Positions 17,229 through 27,102 of a DNA stretch of 64,000 nucleotides are shown here, one piece after another (the stretch's first letter is position 1; each line of letters starts with the position of its first letter). Source of the DNA: CAHJXF01 sp038254545 (GTDB taxonomy: Bacteria; Pseudomonadota; Gammaproteobacteria; Burkholderiales; Burkholderiaceae_D). The notes beneath the pieces were generated by a model. That model made no database searches, was not told where the DNA came from, and worked only from the letters and a program-made list of their open reading frames with translations. A program made the position numbers and the translations under genes. The stretch lies in NCBI GenBank assembly GCA_038254545.1, contig JBBSGB010000018.1, positions 14,296 through 78,295 on the forward strand, written 5' to 3'.

Positions 17229-18413
17229 TCAATTCCTTTGGGTTTCGAGTTCTTCGGTACGGCGCGGCGGGTAGGTTTCCCAGTTCGAGCAACCCGGACA
17301 TTGCCAATAGAATTGGTGCGCCTTGAAGCCGCACTGCGTGCACACGTAGCGGCCGAGCTTGCGCGTGTGACGATGCAGCAGAGTCTTGACGACATCGAGA
17401 TCGCCGCGATCGTCTTCGCGCGGCAGGTCGAGCTGACCGCGCGTGTCGAGGTACTGCGCGAGCGCGAGCAGGCTCGGGCTGCGATGCAGCTCGAGCCGCG
17501 CGATCTCGTTGGCCGCTGCGTTGCCCTGCGCCTCGCGCGTGGCGCGCACCACGGTCTCGAGCAGATCGATCGACGGGTTGGTGTCGAGCCAAGAACGCAG
17601 CAGCTTGAGCCCTTCCTCGGCGCGACTCTGGCGCGTGAACGCGTCGATCAGGCGATCGCCGACCAGCGCGACATAGGGCGCGTTCTGCTGCTCGACCCGC
17701 TTCCACGACGCGATCGCGTCTTCGTCGCGCTGCTCCTGCGCGGCGATGTCGCCCTGCAGGATCAACGCGCGCACGTTCTGGCGATTGGCGGCGAGCGCAT
17801 CGGCCAGCGCGCGCTTGGCGTCCTCGAGCCGCGACTCGCTGATCGCGGTGTGCGCGATCTCGCAATGAAACTGCGCGATGCGGATCTGGTTCGATCCCGC
17901 GCCTGCACGCTGCAACTCGTCGGCGATCTCGATCGCCTGCGTCCACTGTTTCTCGATCTGGAAGATCTCGAGCAGGTGACGTTGCGCATCGACGCCGTAA
18001 GCCGTGCCCTTCAACTGCTGGAAGGATTCTTCGGCGCGATCGAGAAGCCCGGCTTTCAGATAGTCCTGGCCGAGCTCGTAGAGCGCATGGGTGCGCTGCT
18101 CATCGGGAAGGTCCGGCCGGTTGAGCAGGTTGTGATGCATGCGGATCGCGCGCTCGGTCTCGCCGCGACGGCGAAACAGGCTGCCGAGCGCGAAATGCAA
18201 TTCGATCGTTTCGGGATCGAGCTTGACGACCTCGATGAACGCGTCGATGGCACGATCGGGCTGCTCGGACAACAGGAAGTTAAGGCCCTTGAAATAGGAC
18301 CGCGGCAGGCTGCGCGATTCAGTCAGCAACGCACGCAGATCGACGCGAGCCGTGACCCATCCGAGGGCGAAGGCACCGGCGATCGCAAGCAGCATCCACG
18401 GCTGGAATTCCAT
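17229..18413 (-). CDS. lapB: LPS assembly regulator LapB (YciM)
   Basis: The 394-residue protein has one N-terminal membrane helix (about 5-22), a series of TPR repeats (about 35-340; for example FALGSLFRRRGETERAI and HALYELGQDYLKAGLL) and a C-terminal rubredoxin-like zinc/iron knuckle, CTQCGF then CPGCSNWETYPP. LapB works with FtsH to control LpxC turnover and so balances LPS with phospholipid. Length and domain order match the family. lapA lies just upstream, ugd just downstream. Confidence 0.95.
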   Translation of the reverse strand: MEFQPWMLLAIAGAFALGWVTARVDLRALLTESRSLPRSYFKGLNFLLSEQPDRAIDAFIEVVKLDPETIELHFALGSLFRRRGETERAIRMHHNLLNRPDLPDEQRTHALYELGQDYLKAGLLDRAEESFQQLKGTAYGVDAQRHLLEIFQIEKQWTQAIEIADELQRAGAGSNQIRIAQFHCEIAHTAISESRLEDAKRALADALAANRQNVRALILQGDIAAQEQRDEDAIASWKRVEQQNAPYVALVGDRLIDAFTRQSRAEEGLKLLRSWLDTNPSIDLLETVVRATREAQGNAAANEIARLELHRSPSLLALAQYLDTRGQLDLPREDDRGDLDVVKTLLHRHTRKLGRYVCTQCGFKAHQFYWQCPGCSNWETYPPRRTEELETQRN

Positions 18414-18469
18414 GAGCGAGAGTGAAGGGGAAAGCGCGCGATCAGATGGGTGCGGTCACATCGTCGCGG

Positions 18470-18817
18470 TCAAGTCGTGGTACGGGCGCCGCGCGCGATC
18501 GAGGCGATCGCATCGGCCGACTCTTCGTTGGTGGGCATGCGTGCCGGCGAGCCGCCCGCCGGGCCGCTGTCGGCCTTCTGCGGCGCGATCCTGCGCAGTC
18601 GCCGCAACTCGACTTTTTGGCGCACCCAAGTTGGCATCAACGCGACGAAGCCGCAGACGAAACCAGCCACGAAGAATGCCAGCAGCAGTGCGATCAGCGG
18701 CGCGCTCCAGCTCATGCCGGCGAAGAAATGCAGGTCGGCAAGCGCGGTGTTGTTGACCGCGAATGCGAACAAGACGACGAAGAGGACCAGCCACAATGCT
18801 CCGACGATGATGCGCAT
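18470..18817 (-). CDS. lapA: Lipopolysaccharide assembly protein A (LapA)
   Basis: The 115-residue inner-membrane protein has two hydrophobic segments (about 4-22 and 38-62; FFAGMSWSAPLIALLLAFFV) and a basic helical segment (VRQKVELRRLRRIAP), the standard LapA/DUF1049 pattern. It is immediately upstream of lapB, the conserved LPS-assembly partner, and downstream of ihfB. The Ala/Gly-rich tail beyond residue 85 is poorly conserved. Confidence 0.9.
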   Translation of the reverse strand: MRIIVGALWLVLFVVLFAFAVNNTALADLHFFAGMSWSAPLIALLLAFFVAGFVCGFVALMPTWVRQKVELRRLRRIAPQKADSGPAGGSPARMPTNEESADAIASIARGARTTT

Positions 18818-18865
18818 GGCTAGCTCCTCTGGCCAGTCATTCCGAACTTCGGAATGGTGATGACG

Positions 18866-19243
18866 TCACTCTGGGATCGAACGATCGAACGCTGACGCGC
18901 CTTCACTCGCTTCGGCGCCGATCGACGGCGCGCGACCGGTCTTTGTGGTTGCATCGCCATTCGCGCCGATATCGACGCGCTCGCGCAATTCCTTGCCGGC
19001 CTTGAAATGTGGCACGCGCTTTTCCGGCACCAGTACCTTCTCGCCGGACTTCGGATTGCGCCCTACCCGGGGCGGGCGCGTATTCAACGCAAAGCTTCCG
19101 AAGCCGCGAATCTCGATGCGCTGGCCGACGGCGAGGGACTCAGTCATCGCTTCGAGGATGGTATTGACCGCGAAGTCGGCATCCTTCGCGATCAGTTGCG
19201 GATAACGCTCGGCAAGGCGGGCGATCAGCTCGGATTTAGTCAT
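18866..19243 (-). CDS. ihfB: Integration host factor subunit beta
   Basis: The 125-residue HU/IHF-family DNA-bending protein starts MTKSELIARLAERYPQL. It has the IHF-beta core EIRGFGSFALNTRPPRVGRN, with the DNA-intercalating Pro loop in RPPRVGRNPKSGE, and VPHFKAGKELRERV. With IhfA it bends DNA in recombination, replication and transcription. The core ends near residue 92; the remaining ~33 residues are a Gly/Ala/Ser/Thr and acidic tail longer than in E. coli (94 residues). The upstream rpsA terminator means it probably has its own promoter between 19244 and 19315. Confidence 0.95.
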   Translation of the reverse strand: MTKSELIARLAERYPQLIAKDADFAVNTILEAMTESLAVGQRIEIRGFGSFALNTRPPRVGRNPKSGEKVLVPEKRVPHFKAGKELRERVDIGANGDATTKTGRAPSIGAEASEGASAFDRSIPE

Positions 19244-19315
19244 GCGCGGGTCATGCGTGCGGGATCAGGAAATCAGCGGTTCACGAGAGACTGGAAACAG
19301 CATGTAGACGACCGC

Positions 19316-19357
19316 AAAAAAAATGTGCGGACGCGCCCAACCAAGCATCGCGTCCGC
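19316..19357 (-). terminator. Rho-independent terminator of rpsA
   Basis: On the minus strand GCGGACGCG (19357-19349) pairs perfectly with CGCGTCCGC (19335-19327) across a 13 nt loop, followed shortly by a run of eight T (19323-19316). It sits about 55 bp after the rpsA stop and would separate rpsA from ihfB. Confidence 0.85.
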
Positions 19358-19371
19358 ATTTCTTCTTCGTT

Positions 19372-19412
19372 CAGTTCTGCTGCATCAGTTCTGCTGCATC
19401 AGTTCTACTGCA

Positions 19413-19426
<14 letters not shown>
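19372..19426 (-). repeat. 14-bp tandem repeat over the rpsA stop codon
   Basis: The 14 bp unit CAGTTCTGCTGCAT (plus strand) occurs at 19372-19385 and 19386-19399, with one change at 19400-19413 (CAGTTCTACTGCAT) and a diverged partial copy at 19414-19426. On the coding strand each unit contains an AACTGA, so the rpsA stop TGA (19415-19413) is the first of several repeated TGA triplets before the terminator. Confidence 0.9.
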
Positions 19427-21155
<1,729 letters not shown>

Positions 21156-21199
21156 GTGTGATTGAAAACCGCGTGGACGCGGACCTGGGTTGGGTTGAT

Positions 21200-21227
21200 A
21201 AAAAAATCAGGCCCGATCGCTCGGGCC
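21200..21227 (-). terminator. Terminator or attenuator between cmk and rpsA
   Basis: On the minus strand GGCCCGA-GCGA-TCGGGCC (21227-21210) forms a 7 bp stem with a 4 nt loop, then TGA and seven T (21206-21200). This is a good intrinsic terminator shape after cmk and 45 bp before the rpsA start. It may end the aro/cmk transcript or act as an attenuator in the rpsA leader. Confidence 0.75.
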
Positions 21228-21262
21228 ACCGTAGTGCGTGAACAAAAATCAACAACTGCGAA

Positions 21263-21949
21263 TCAATCTCTCGACACGCGGATTCCCCTTTGCCTGGCGA
21301 GCTCGAGCACCTGCGATACCACCGCATCCAGATCGAGATCGGAGCTATCGATCGTTATCGCATCGACTGCCTTGGCAAGCGGCGAGGTACTGCGACTTGC
21401 ATCGCGCGCATCGCGCTCCTGCAACTCGCGCAAAAGGACGGGGAGCTTAGCAGGAATCCCTTTCTCGATCAACTGTTTATGCCGCCGCGCGGCACGCGCC
21501 GCAACATCGGCGACAAGGAATATCTTGAGGGCGGCGCGAGGAAATACAATCGTTCCCATGTCGCGTCCATCGGCGACCAATCCCGGTGCCTCCTCAAATG
21601 CACGTTGGCGATCGAGCAGAGCCGCGCGAACTTGGGGAAAGGCCGCGATCGAGGACGCGAGATTGCCGATGCGTTCGTCGCGAATCGCATCGGTGACGTC
21701 GATCCCATCGAGATCGATGCGACCTGCGACGAAGCGCGGCTCGAGGGCGAGCGCGCAGTCGGCGAGCGCAGCCTCGTCGCCCGCGTCGATGCCGTCGCGG
21801 TCGGCTGCATAGGCGGTGAGGCGATAGAGCGCGCCGCTGTCGAGCACGTGAAAGCCGAGCGCGTCGCCGACGCGATGCGCGACGCTGCCTTTGCCCGATG
21901 CGGTCGGGCCGTCGATGGCGACGACGGGCGCGCTCTCGTCATCGGTCAT
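21263..21949 (-). CDS. cmk: Cytidylate kinase
   Basis: The 228-residue (d)CMP kinase has the P-loop VVAIDGPTASGKGSVAHRVG, GLVADGRDMGTIVFPRA, and ARAARRHKQL in the lid. It makes CDP/dCDP from CMP/dCMP and ATP. Start ATG 21949 overlaps the aroA stop (ATGA), so it is translationally coupled to aroA. Position between aroA and rpsA is the ancestral order. Confidence 0.97.
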   Translation of the reverse strand: MTDDESAPVVAIDGPTASGKGSVAHRVGDALGFHVLDSGALYRLTAYAADRDGIDAGDEAALADCALALEPRFVAGRIDLDGIDVTDAIRDERIGNLASSIAAFPQVRAALLDRQRAFEEAPGLVADGRDMGTIVFPRAALKIFLVADVAARAARRHKQLIEKGIPAKLPVLLRELQERDARDASRSTSPLAKAVDAITIDSSDLDLDAVVSQVLELARQRGIRVSRD

Positions 21950-23355
21950 ACGCGCGTGCCCGCAGAAACGGCCGAGGGCTCCGACGGGATCGTGACGCGT
22001 CCGTGCTCGACGAGCGATTCGAAGCGTTCGAAATAGTCGGGAAAGGTCTTGGCGACGCAGTCGGGATCGTTGATGCGCACCGGCGTACCGAGAAAAGTCG
22101 CCAGCGAAAAACACATCGCGATGCGATGGTCGTCGTAGGTGTCGACGGCGATCGGGATGCCCGTGGCATCGAACCGAACGCGCGGCGGAACTGGTGGCTG
22201 CGCAATCCGCAACCAGTCGTGGCCGGTCTCGACGGCAGCGCCGAACTTCTTCAACTCGCTGGCCATCGCGGCGATGCGATCGGTTTCCTTCACGCGCCAG
22301 TTGCCGATGTTGCGCAACGTGCTCGGGGCGTCGGCGAACAAAGCGAGGACGGCGGCGGTCATCGCGGCGTCGGGGATGTCATTGAAATCAGCGTCGATCG
22401 CGCGCAAGCGAAAGCCCGAAGCGATGCCGGGAGAACGCACTGTGACCGCATCGTCGTCCTCTGCGATCTCGGCACCCATCGCGATCAGCACGTCGACGAA
22501 GCGCGCATCGCCCTGCAGGCTGTTGCGGACCATGCCTTCGACGCGCACCGGCCCGCCGCCGAGCAGGCCCGCAGCCAACAGGTAGGAGGCCGAAGAGGCG
22601 TCGCCTTCGACGACGACCGGGCCCGGGCTCGCGTAGCGCGCGGCGCCGGAAACCACGAAGCGATTGGCCGACGCTTCGAGCACATCGACGCCGAAGCGCC
22701 TCATCAACGCGATCGTCAGGTCGACATAGGGACGCGAGATCAGCATGCCCTCGACCTCGACGACGAAGTCCGCGTCCCCGGTCAGCAGCGGAGCTGCCTG
22801 CAGCAGCCCGGTGAGAAACTGGCTCGACGTATCGCCGCGCACACGCATGACGCGTGCCCGCGCCTCGCCCTCGACGGGCGCAAGCGACGCCGGGGCGATG
22901 CGCAGCGGCGGATAACCATGGCCCGCTTCGTATTCGATGCGCGCGCCCAGCGCGTTCAACGCATCGACGAGATCGCCGATCGGTCGCTCGTGCATGCGCG
23001 CGATGCCCGAGAGCCGGTAGCGCCCGTTCGCGAATGCGAGCACCGCGGTCAACGTGCGAATCGAGAGGCCCGAGTTGCCCATGAAGAGATGGGCCTCGCG
23101 CGTGGGGAACTCGGGGGCGCCGTCGATGGCGAGCACAGTGCCGCTCTCACGAAGCGGAACGCCGAGCGCCCGCAACGCATCGATCATCACGGCAGTGTCG
23201 TCCGAGCGCAGCAGTCCCGTGATCTGCGTGGTGCCTTCGGCCAACGCCGCGAGCAGCAGCACGCGATTCGAAATGCTTTTGGAGCCCGGCACGCGAACCG
23301 TGCCGCGCGCACGCGCGGCGGGGGCGAGATCGACGTACGCGCGACGCGCGTTCAT
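21946..23355 (-). CDS. aroA: 3-phosphoshikimate 1-carboxyvinyltransferase (EPSP synthase)
   Basis: The 469-residue enzyme joins shikimate-3-phosphate and PEP in the shikimate pathway. It has VPGSKSISNRVLLLAALAEG, RMHERPIGDLVDALNALGA, the basic ETDRIAAMASELKKFG and YDDHRIAMCFSLA. The PEP/glyphosate loop reads MGNSGLSIRTLTA (residues 92-104) rather than the E. coli GNAGTAMRP; Gly96 is kept but residues 97, 98, 99 and 101 differ. Slightly longer than E. coli AroA (427). It is followed by cmk with a 4 bp overlap. Confidence 0.95.
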   Translation of the reverse strand: MNARRAYVDLAPAARARGTVRVPGSKSISNRVLLLAALAEGTTQITGLLRSDDTAVMIDALRALGVPLRESGTVLAIDGAPEFPTREAHLFMGNSGLSIRTLTAVLAFANGRYRLSGIARMHERPIGDLVDALNALGARIEYEAGHGYPPLRIAPASLAPVEGEARARVMRVRGDTSSQFLTGLLQAAPLLTGDADFVVEVEGMLISRPYVDLTIALMRRFGVDVLEASANRFVVSGAARYASPGPVVVEGDASSASYLLAAGLLGGGPVRVEGMVRNSLQGDARFVDVLIAMGAEIAEDDDAVTVRSPGIASGFRLRAIDADFNDIPDAAMTAAVLALFADAPSTLRNIGNWRVKETDRIAAMASELKKFGAAVETGHDWLRIAQPPVPPRVRFDATGIPIAVDTYDDHRIAMCFSLATFLGTPVRINDPDCVAKTFPDYFERFESLVEHGRVTIPSEPSAVSAGTRV

Positions 23356-23377
23356 GCGGTGCGCCCTCGCGTCCGTC

Positions 23378-23917
23378 TCATGCGACCACCTGATGCCGCG
23401 TCCGATTGAGCCATAGCAGCACGATGATGAGCACGTTGATCGCGAACAGCCCGACGCTGCTCCAGGAAAAGCGCCGATAGATCTCGAAGATCTCCAGCGG
23501 CAGATAAAGTCCCGCACTCGCGATGCCGAGCAGCCAGCCCCAGCTTTTCTGGTACCACAGCCCCCATGCCTCGACGAAACGAAGCAGCGCGTAGGCGATC
23601 GCCGCCGCGGCCAGCATCACCAGGCGCTTGTCGTTCATGTGCTGGGCGGTACGCATGAACAGCCGCGATGTGTGTCCCGCCGGATCGAGATGGAGGTGAT
23701 CGACGATCACGTCGATCACGTGGTCTGCGCCGGTGTGCAGCAGCTTCACCGCAACGGCGGCAGCGAGAATCACGAGCAGGCCCTTGACGGCTTCCCATAC
23801 CGCGATGACGCGCAGACTCGCGCGTCCCGAACCGGGCTTCACGCCGATTGCGACTGGGTGCGGCCCGACAACCGGTGCTTCACCAGGCTGGCGCAGCGGA
23901 TGGGAGGAAGAAGACAT
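23378..23917 (-). CDS. DUF2127-family membrane protein
   Basis: The ~179-residue protein (start ATG 23917, MSSSSHPLRQ; ATG 23971 possible) has four hydrophobic segments: ASLRVIAVWEAVKGLLVILA, then LVMLAAAAIAYALLRFVEAW, WLLGIASAGLYLPLEIFEIY and GLFAINVLIIVLLWLN. The Gly/Trp-containing EAWGLWYQKSWGWLL is typical of DUF2127. Function is unknown. It sits between the divergent patatin gene and aroA, 22 bp upstream of aroA on the same strand, an uncommon insertion in the tyrA-aroA neighbourhood. Confidence 0.82.
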   Translation of the reverse strand: MSSSSHPLRQPGEAPVVGPHPVAIGVKPGSGRASLRVIAVWEAVKGLLVILAAAVAVKLLHTGADHVIDVIVDHLHLDPAGHTSRLFMRTAQHMNDKRLVMLAAAAIAYALLRFVEAWGLWYQKSWGWLLGIASAGLYLPLEIFEIYRRFSWSSVGLFAINVLIIVLLWLNRTRHQVVA

Positions 23918-24115
23918 GGGCGGCAGATGGCGCGTCGACTGCGCGGTGACTACGTAACGATGAGGTGGCAATCACGGGCGCAAGCGCGCCATGGTACCGG
24001 AGCATAATCGCGAACTTTGTCGAATCGTCACCGCGATCACCTCGAGCTGAAGCCGTTTCAATTCCGCGCGACTGTGTGGCACGGCGATGCCGAAAAAGTT
24101 GCGAGACCGAACGTC

Positions 24116-25396
24116 ATGTCCTCGTCCTTCTCCCGCAAGCTTGCGCTCGACCACGAAAGCGTCGTCCTCGTCCTTCAAGGCGGCGGCGCGCTGGGCGCCT
24201 ATCAGGCCGGCATATTCGAAGAGTTGACCGCGATCGGTGCGGAGCCGACCTGGGTCGCGGGCGTGTCGATCGGCGCGATCAACGCCGCGTTGATCGCGGG
24301 CAACGCACTCGAGCATCGCATCGATCGCCTGCGCGAATTCTGGGAGCTGGTGTCGTCGGGTCCGGCACGTCAGGCGCCGATCTTCGACGGCCAGCGCGGG
24401 GCGTTCAATCAGTGGAGCGCAACCTGGGCCGCGACCTTCGGCGTACCCGGCTTCTATCGCCCGCGCGTGCCGCCCGCCATGCTGCAACCCGAAGGCACAC
24501 CGGGTGCGCTCAGCATCTACGACGCGGGCGAATTGCGTTCGACCCTCGAACGGCTGGTGGACTTCGATCGCATCAATGCGAAGACGATGCGGCTGTCGGT
24601 GGGCGCGGTCAACATCGCGACCGGCAATTCGAAATGGTTCGACAACTTCGATCCGAAGATGACGATCGGTCCCGAGCACATCATGGCCTCGGGCGCCTTG
24701 CCTCCCGCGTTCGCGCCGGTGATGATCGACGGCGATGCCTATTGGGACGGCGGCATCCTCTCGAACACGCCGCTGCAATACGTGCTCGACGAGAGGGACG
24801 ACGAGAAGCTGCTGGTCGTGCAGGTCGATCTGTTCCCTGCGCGCGGACCCGTGCCGGCCAATCTCGCGGGCGTCCTGCAGCGGCACAAGGACATCATGTA
24901 TTCGAGCCGCTCGCGCTTCACGACCGAGAAGATTGCGGAGATGCAGCGCATGCGCGGCGCGATGCGGCGCCTGATCAAGCGCCTGCCGGAGACCTTGCGC
25001 GACGACCCCGACCTGCGCGCACTCGACTCTTCGCTGCGCTCGCCGCACGTCGATATCGTGCATCTGATCTATCGCCAGAGCGCCTTCGAAAGCGATTCGA
25101 AGGACTACGAGTTCTCGCGGCCGTCGATGCGCGAGCACTGGGCCGCGGGCGTTGCGGACATGCGCCGCACGCATGAGCATCTCGACCGGCTCGAGGCCTC
25201 GAACCTCGACAGCGACGTGACGGTCTACGATCTCGCGCAGGGAATCAACGCAGCGCACGGGCCGGCCGGTGTGCGCGACCGTGAAGAGACGGTCGCATTG
25301 ATCAAGGCATCGAAGACGTTGGCCAAGGAGCGAACCCCGAAGCCTTCGCTCGCCAAAGCGCGAAAACCACCTCCATCCTCCAAGACAAAGGGCTGA
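24116..25396 (+). CDS. Patatin-like phospholipase (DUF3734-containing)
   Basis: The 426-residue protein has the patatin oxyanion hole LVLQGGGALGAYQAGIFEEL, nucleophile Ser in AGVSIGAINAALIAG and catalytic Asp in YWDGGILSNTP. The C-terminal half contains the DUF3734 region (VDIVHLIYRQSAFESDSKDY). It is 2 bp upstream of bdhA. This patatin-bdhA pairing is frequent in PHB-storing Burkholderiales and suggests a role in lipid or PHB granule turnover. The Lys/Pro-rich end (KARKPPPSSKTKG) could bind a surface. ATG 24116 was chosen because family similarity starts at once. Confidence 0.9.
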   Translation: MSSSFSRKLALDHESVVLVLQGGGALGAYQAGIFEELTAIGAEPTWVAGVSIGAINAALIAGNALEHRIDRLREFWELVSSGPARQAPIFDGQRGAFNQWSATWAATFGVPGFYRPRVPPAMLQPEGTPGALSIYDAGELRSTLERLVDFDRINAKTMRLSVGAVNIATGNSKWFDNFDPKMTIGPEHIMASGALPPAFAPVMIDGDAYWDGGILSNTPLQYVLDERDDEKLLVVQVDLFPARGPVPANLAGVLQRHKDIMYSSRSRFTTEKIAEMQRMRGAMRRLIKRLPETLRDDPDLRALDSSLRSPHVDIVHLIYRQSAFESDSKDYEFSRPSMREHWAAGVADMRRTHEHLDRLEASNLDSDVTVYDLAQGINAAHGPAGVRDREETVALIKASKTLAKERTPKPSLAKARKPPPSSKTKG

Positions 25397-25398
25397 CC

Positions 25399-26181
25399 AT
25401 GCGTTTGAAAGACAAGGTTGCATTCGTCACCGGGGCCGCCAGCGGCATCGGCAAGGAAATCGCCGATACGTTCGCGCGCGAAGGCGCGGCCGTTGCGATC
25501 GCCGACATGAACAAGGACGCGGCGATAGCGGCTGCGGCCGACATCGTGAAGAAGGGCGGCAAGGCGATCGGCCTCGCGTGCGACGTGACCGACGAGGCGC
25601 AGGTCGATGCGGCCGTCGAAGAGACGGTCAAGCACTTGGGCGGCGTCGATATCCTGGTGTCGAACGCCGGCATCCAGATCGTGCATCCGATCGAGGAGTT
25701 CGGCTTCGACGAGTGGAAGAAGATGCTCGCGATCCATCTCGACGGCGCCTTCCTCACCACGCGCGCCTGCATCAAGCACATGTATGCGTCGGGCAAGGGC
25801 GGCAGCATCATCTACATGGGGTCGGTGCATTCGAAGGAAGCATCGGTGCTCAAGTCACCGTACGTGACCGCCAAGCACGGCCTGATCGGGCTCGCGAAGA
25901 CGATCGCCAAGGAAGGCGCCGCGCACAACGTGCGCGCCAACGTGATCTGCCCGGGCTTCGTGCGCACGCCGCTGGTGGACAAGCAGATCCCCGAGCAGGC
26001 CGCCAAACTCGGCATCAGCGAAGACGAGGTGATCCGGAACGTGATGCTGAAGGACACCGTGGACAAGGAGTTCACGACGGTTGCCGACGTGGCCGAGGTC
26101 GCGCTCCTGTTCGCGTCATTCCCGAGCAATGCGTTGACGGGCCAGTCGCTGGTGGTCAGTCACGGGTGGTTCATGCAGTAG
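25399..26181 (+). CDS. bdhA: 3-hydroxybutyrate dehydrogenase
   Basis: The 260-residue SDR enzyme oxidises D-3-hydroxybutyrate to acetoacetate with NAD+, the step after PHB depolymerisation. Rossmann motif VTGAASGIGKEIADTFAREG, NAG motif SNAGIQIVHPIEEF, catalytic Ser (YMGSVHSKEAS) and Tyr-x3-Lys (YVTAKHGLIGLAKT) are all present. It is coupled with the patatin gene. An intracellular PHB depolymerase gene in this window (49998-51245) supplies the same pathway. Confidence 0.95.
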   Translation: MRLKDKVAFVTGAASGIGKEIADTFAREGAAVAIADMNKDAAIAAAADIVKKGGKAIGLACDVTDEAQVDAAVEETVKHLGGVDILVSNAGIQIVHPIEEFGFDEWKKMLAIHLDGAFLTTRACIKHMYASGKGGSIIYMGSVHSKEASVLKSPYVTAKHGLIGLAKTIAKEGAAHNVRANVICPGFVRTPLVDKQIPEQAAKLGISEDEVIRNVMLKDTVDKEFTTVADVAEVALLFASFPSNALTGQSLVVSHGWFMQ

Positions 26182-26192
26182 TACCTCGTCGC

Positions 26193-27056
26193 TCAGCGCC
26201 GATCTCCCCATTCGCTGCGCGCCGCGCTCGCCTTCTTGAACATCGCTTCGATCGCATCGCGATCGCGTGTCGCGATCCACGCGCGCAATGCATCGAGACC
26301 CGCACGATAGCCGTCGAGATCGTCGAGCAATGCGTCGCGGTTGGCGATCGTGATGTCGCGCCACATCTCCGGACTGCTCGCGGCGATGCGCGTGAAGTCG
26401 CGAAAGCCGCCGCCCGCGAACGCAAACTTGAGCTTTGCGTCTGGCGCATCTGCAATCTGCGCGACCAGCGCATACGCGAGTAGATGCGGCAGATGGCTGA
26501 CCGCCGAGAGCACCTGATCGTGCGCGTCGGCGTCCAGTAGCTCGACAAGCGCGCCGCATGCAATCCAGGCGTCACGCACACGCGCGACGATCGCTTCGTT
26601 ATTCTCCGCAAGCGGAGTGAGTAACACGCGCTTGCCGATGAACAAGTCGGCGAGCGCCGCGTCGGGCCCGTGCACTTCGCGGCCCGCGATTGGATGCCCC
26701 GGCACGAAGCGCGCGATGCTTGCGCCAAGCGCGCGACGCGCGGCGGCGATCACGTCGCGCTTGGTGCTGCCGACATCGGTGACGATCGCATCGGCTTCGA
26801 GATGCGGCGCGATCGCATCGAGAATGCTTTCGGTCTGCGCGACTGGTGCGGCGATGACGACGAAGTCGCATCCAGCGACCGCTTGGCGCGCATCCAGCGC
26901 GACGGTGTCGATGATGCCGAGTTCGCGCGCGCGCGCAGCCGCCGCGGGATCGCGATCGTACGCAACGAAGCCTTGCACGAGACCTGCGCGCCGCAGCGCG
27001 AGCGCGAACGAGCCGCCGATCAGGCCGCTGCCAAGTATCGCTACGCGCGCGAACAT
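26193..27056 (-). CDS. tyrA: Prephenate dehydrogenase
   Basis: The 287-residue enzyme converts prephenate to 4-hydroxyphenylpyruvate for tyrosine. NAD motif VAILGSGLIGGSFALALRRA, conserved VTDVGSTKRDVIAAA, HPIAGREVHGPDAA (active-site His) and LSAVSHLPHLLAYALV are present. There is no chorismate mutase or ACT domain. In related bacteria tyrA is followed by aroA; here the DUF2127/patatin/bdhA genes intervene. hisC lies 46 bp upstream on the same strand. Confidence 0.95.
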   Translation of the reverse strand: MFARVAILGSGLIGGSFALALRRAGLVQGFVAYDRDPAAAARARELGIIDTVALDARQAVAGCDFVVIAAPVAQTESILDAIAPHLEADAIVTDVGSTKRDVIAAARRALGASIARFVPGHPIAGREVHGPDAALADLFIGKRVLLTPLAENNEAIVARVRDAWIACGALVELLDADAHDQVLSAVSHLPHLLAYALVAQIADAPDAKLKFAFAGGGFRDFTRIAASSPEMWRDITIANRDALLDDLDGYRAGLDALRAWIATRDRDAIEAMFKKASAARSEWGDRR

Positions 27057-27102
27057 GGGTCAGCCGATGGCGCCACGCTGGTTCGGACGCTATCCGGTCG
27101 CA

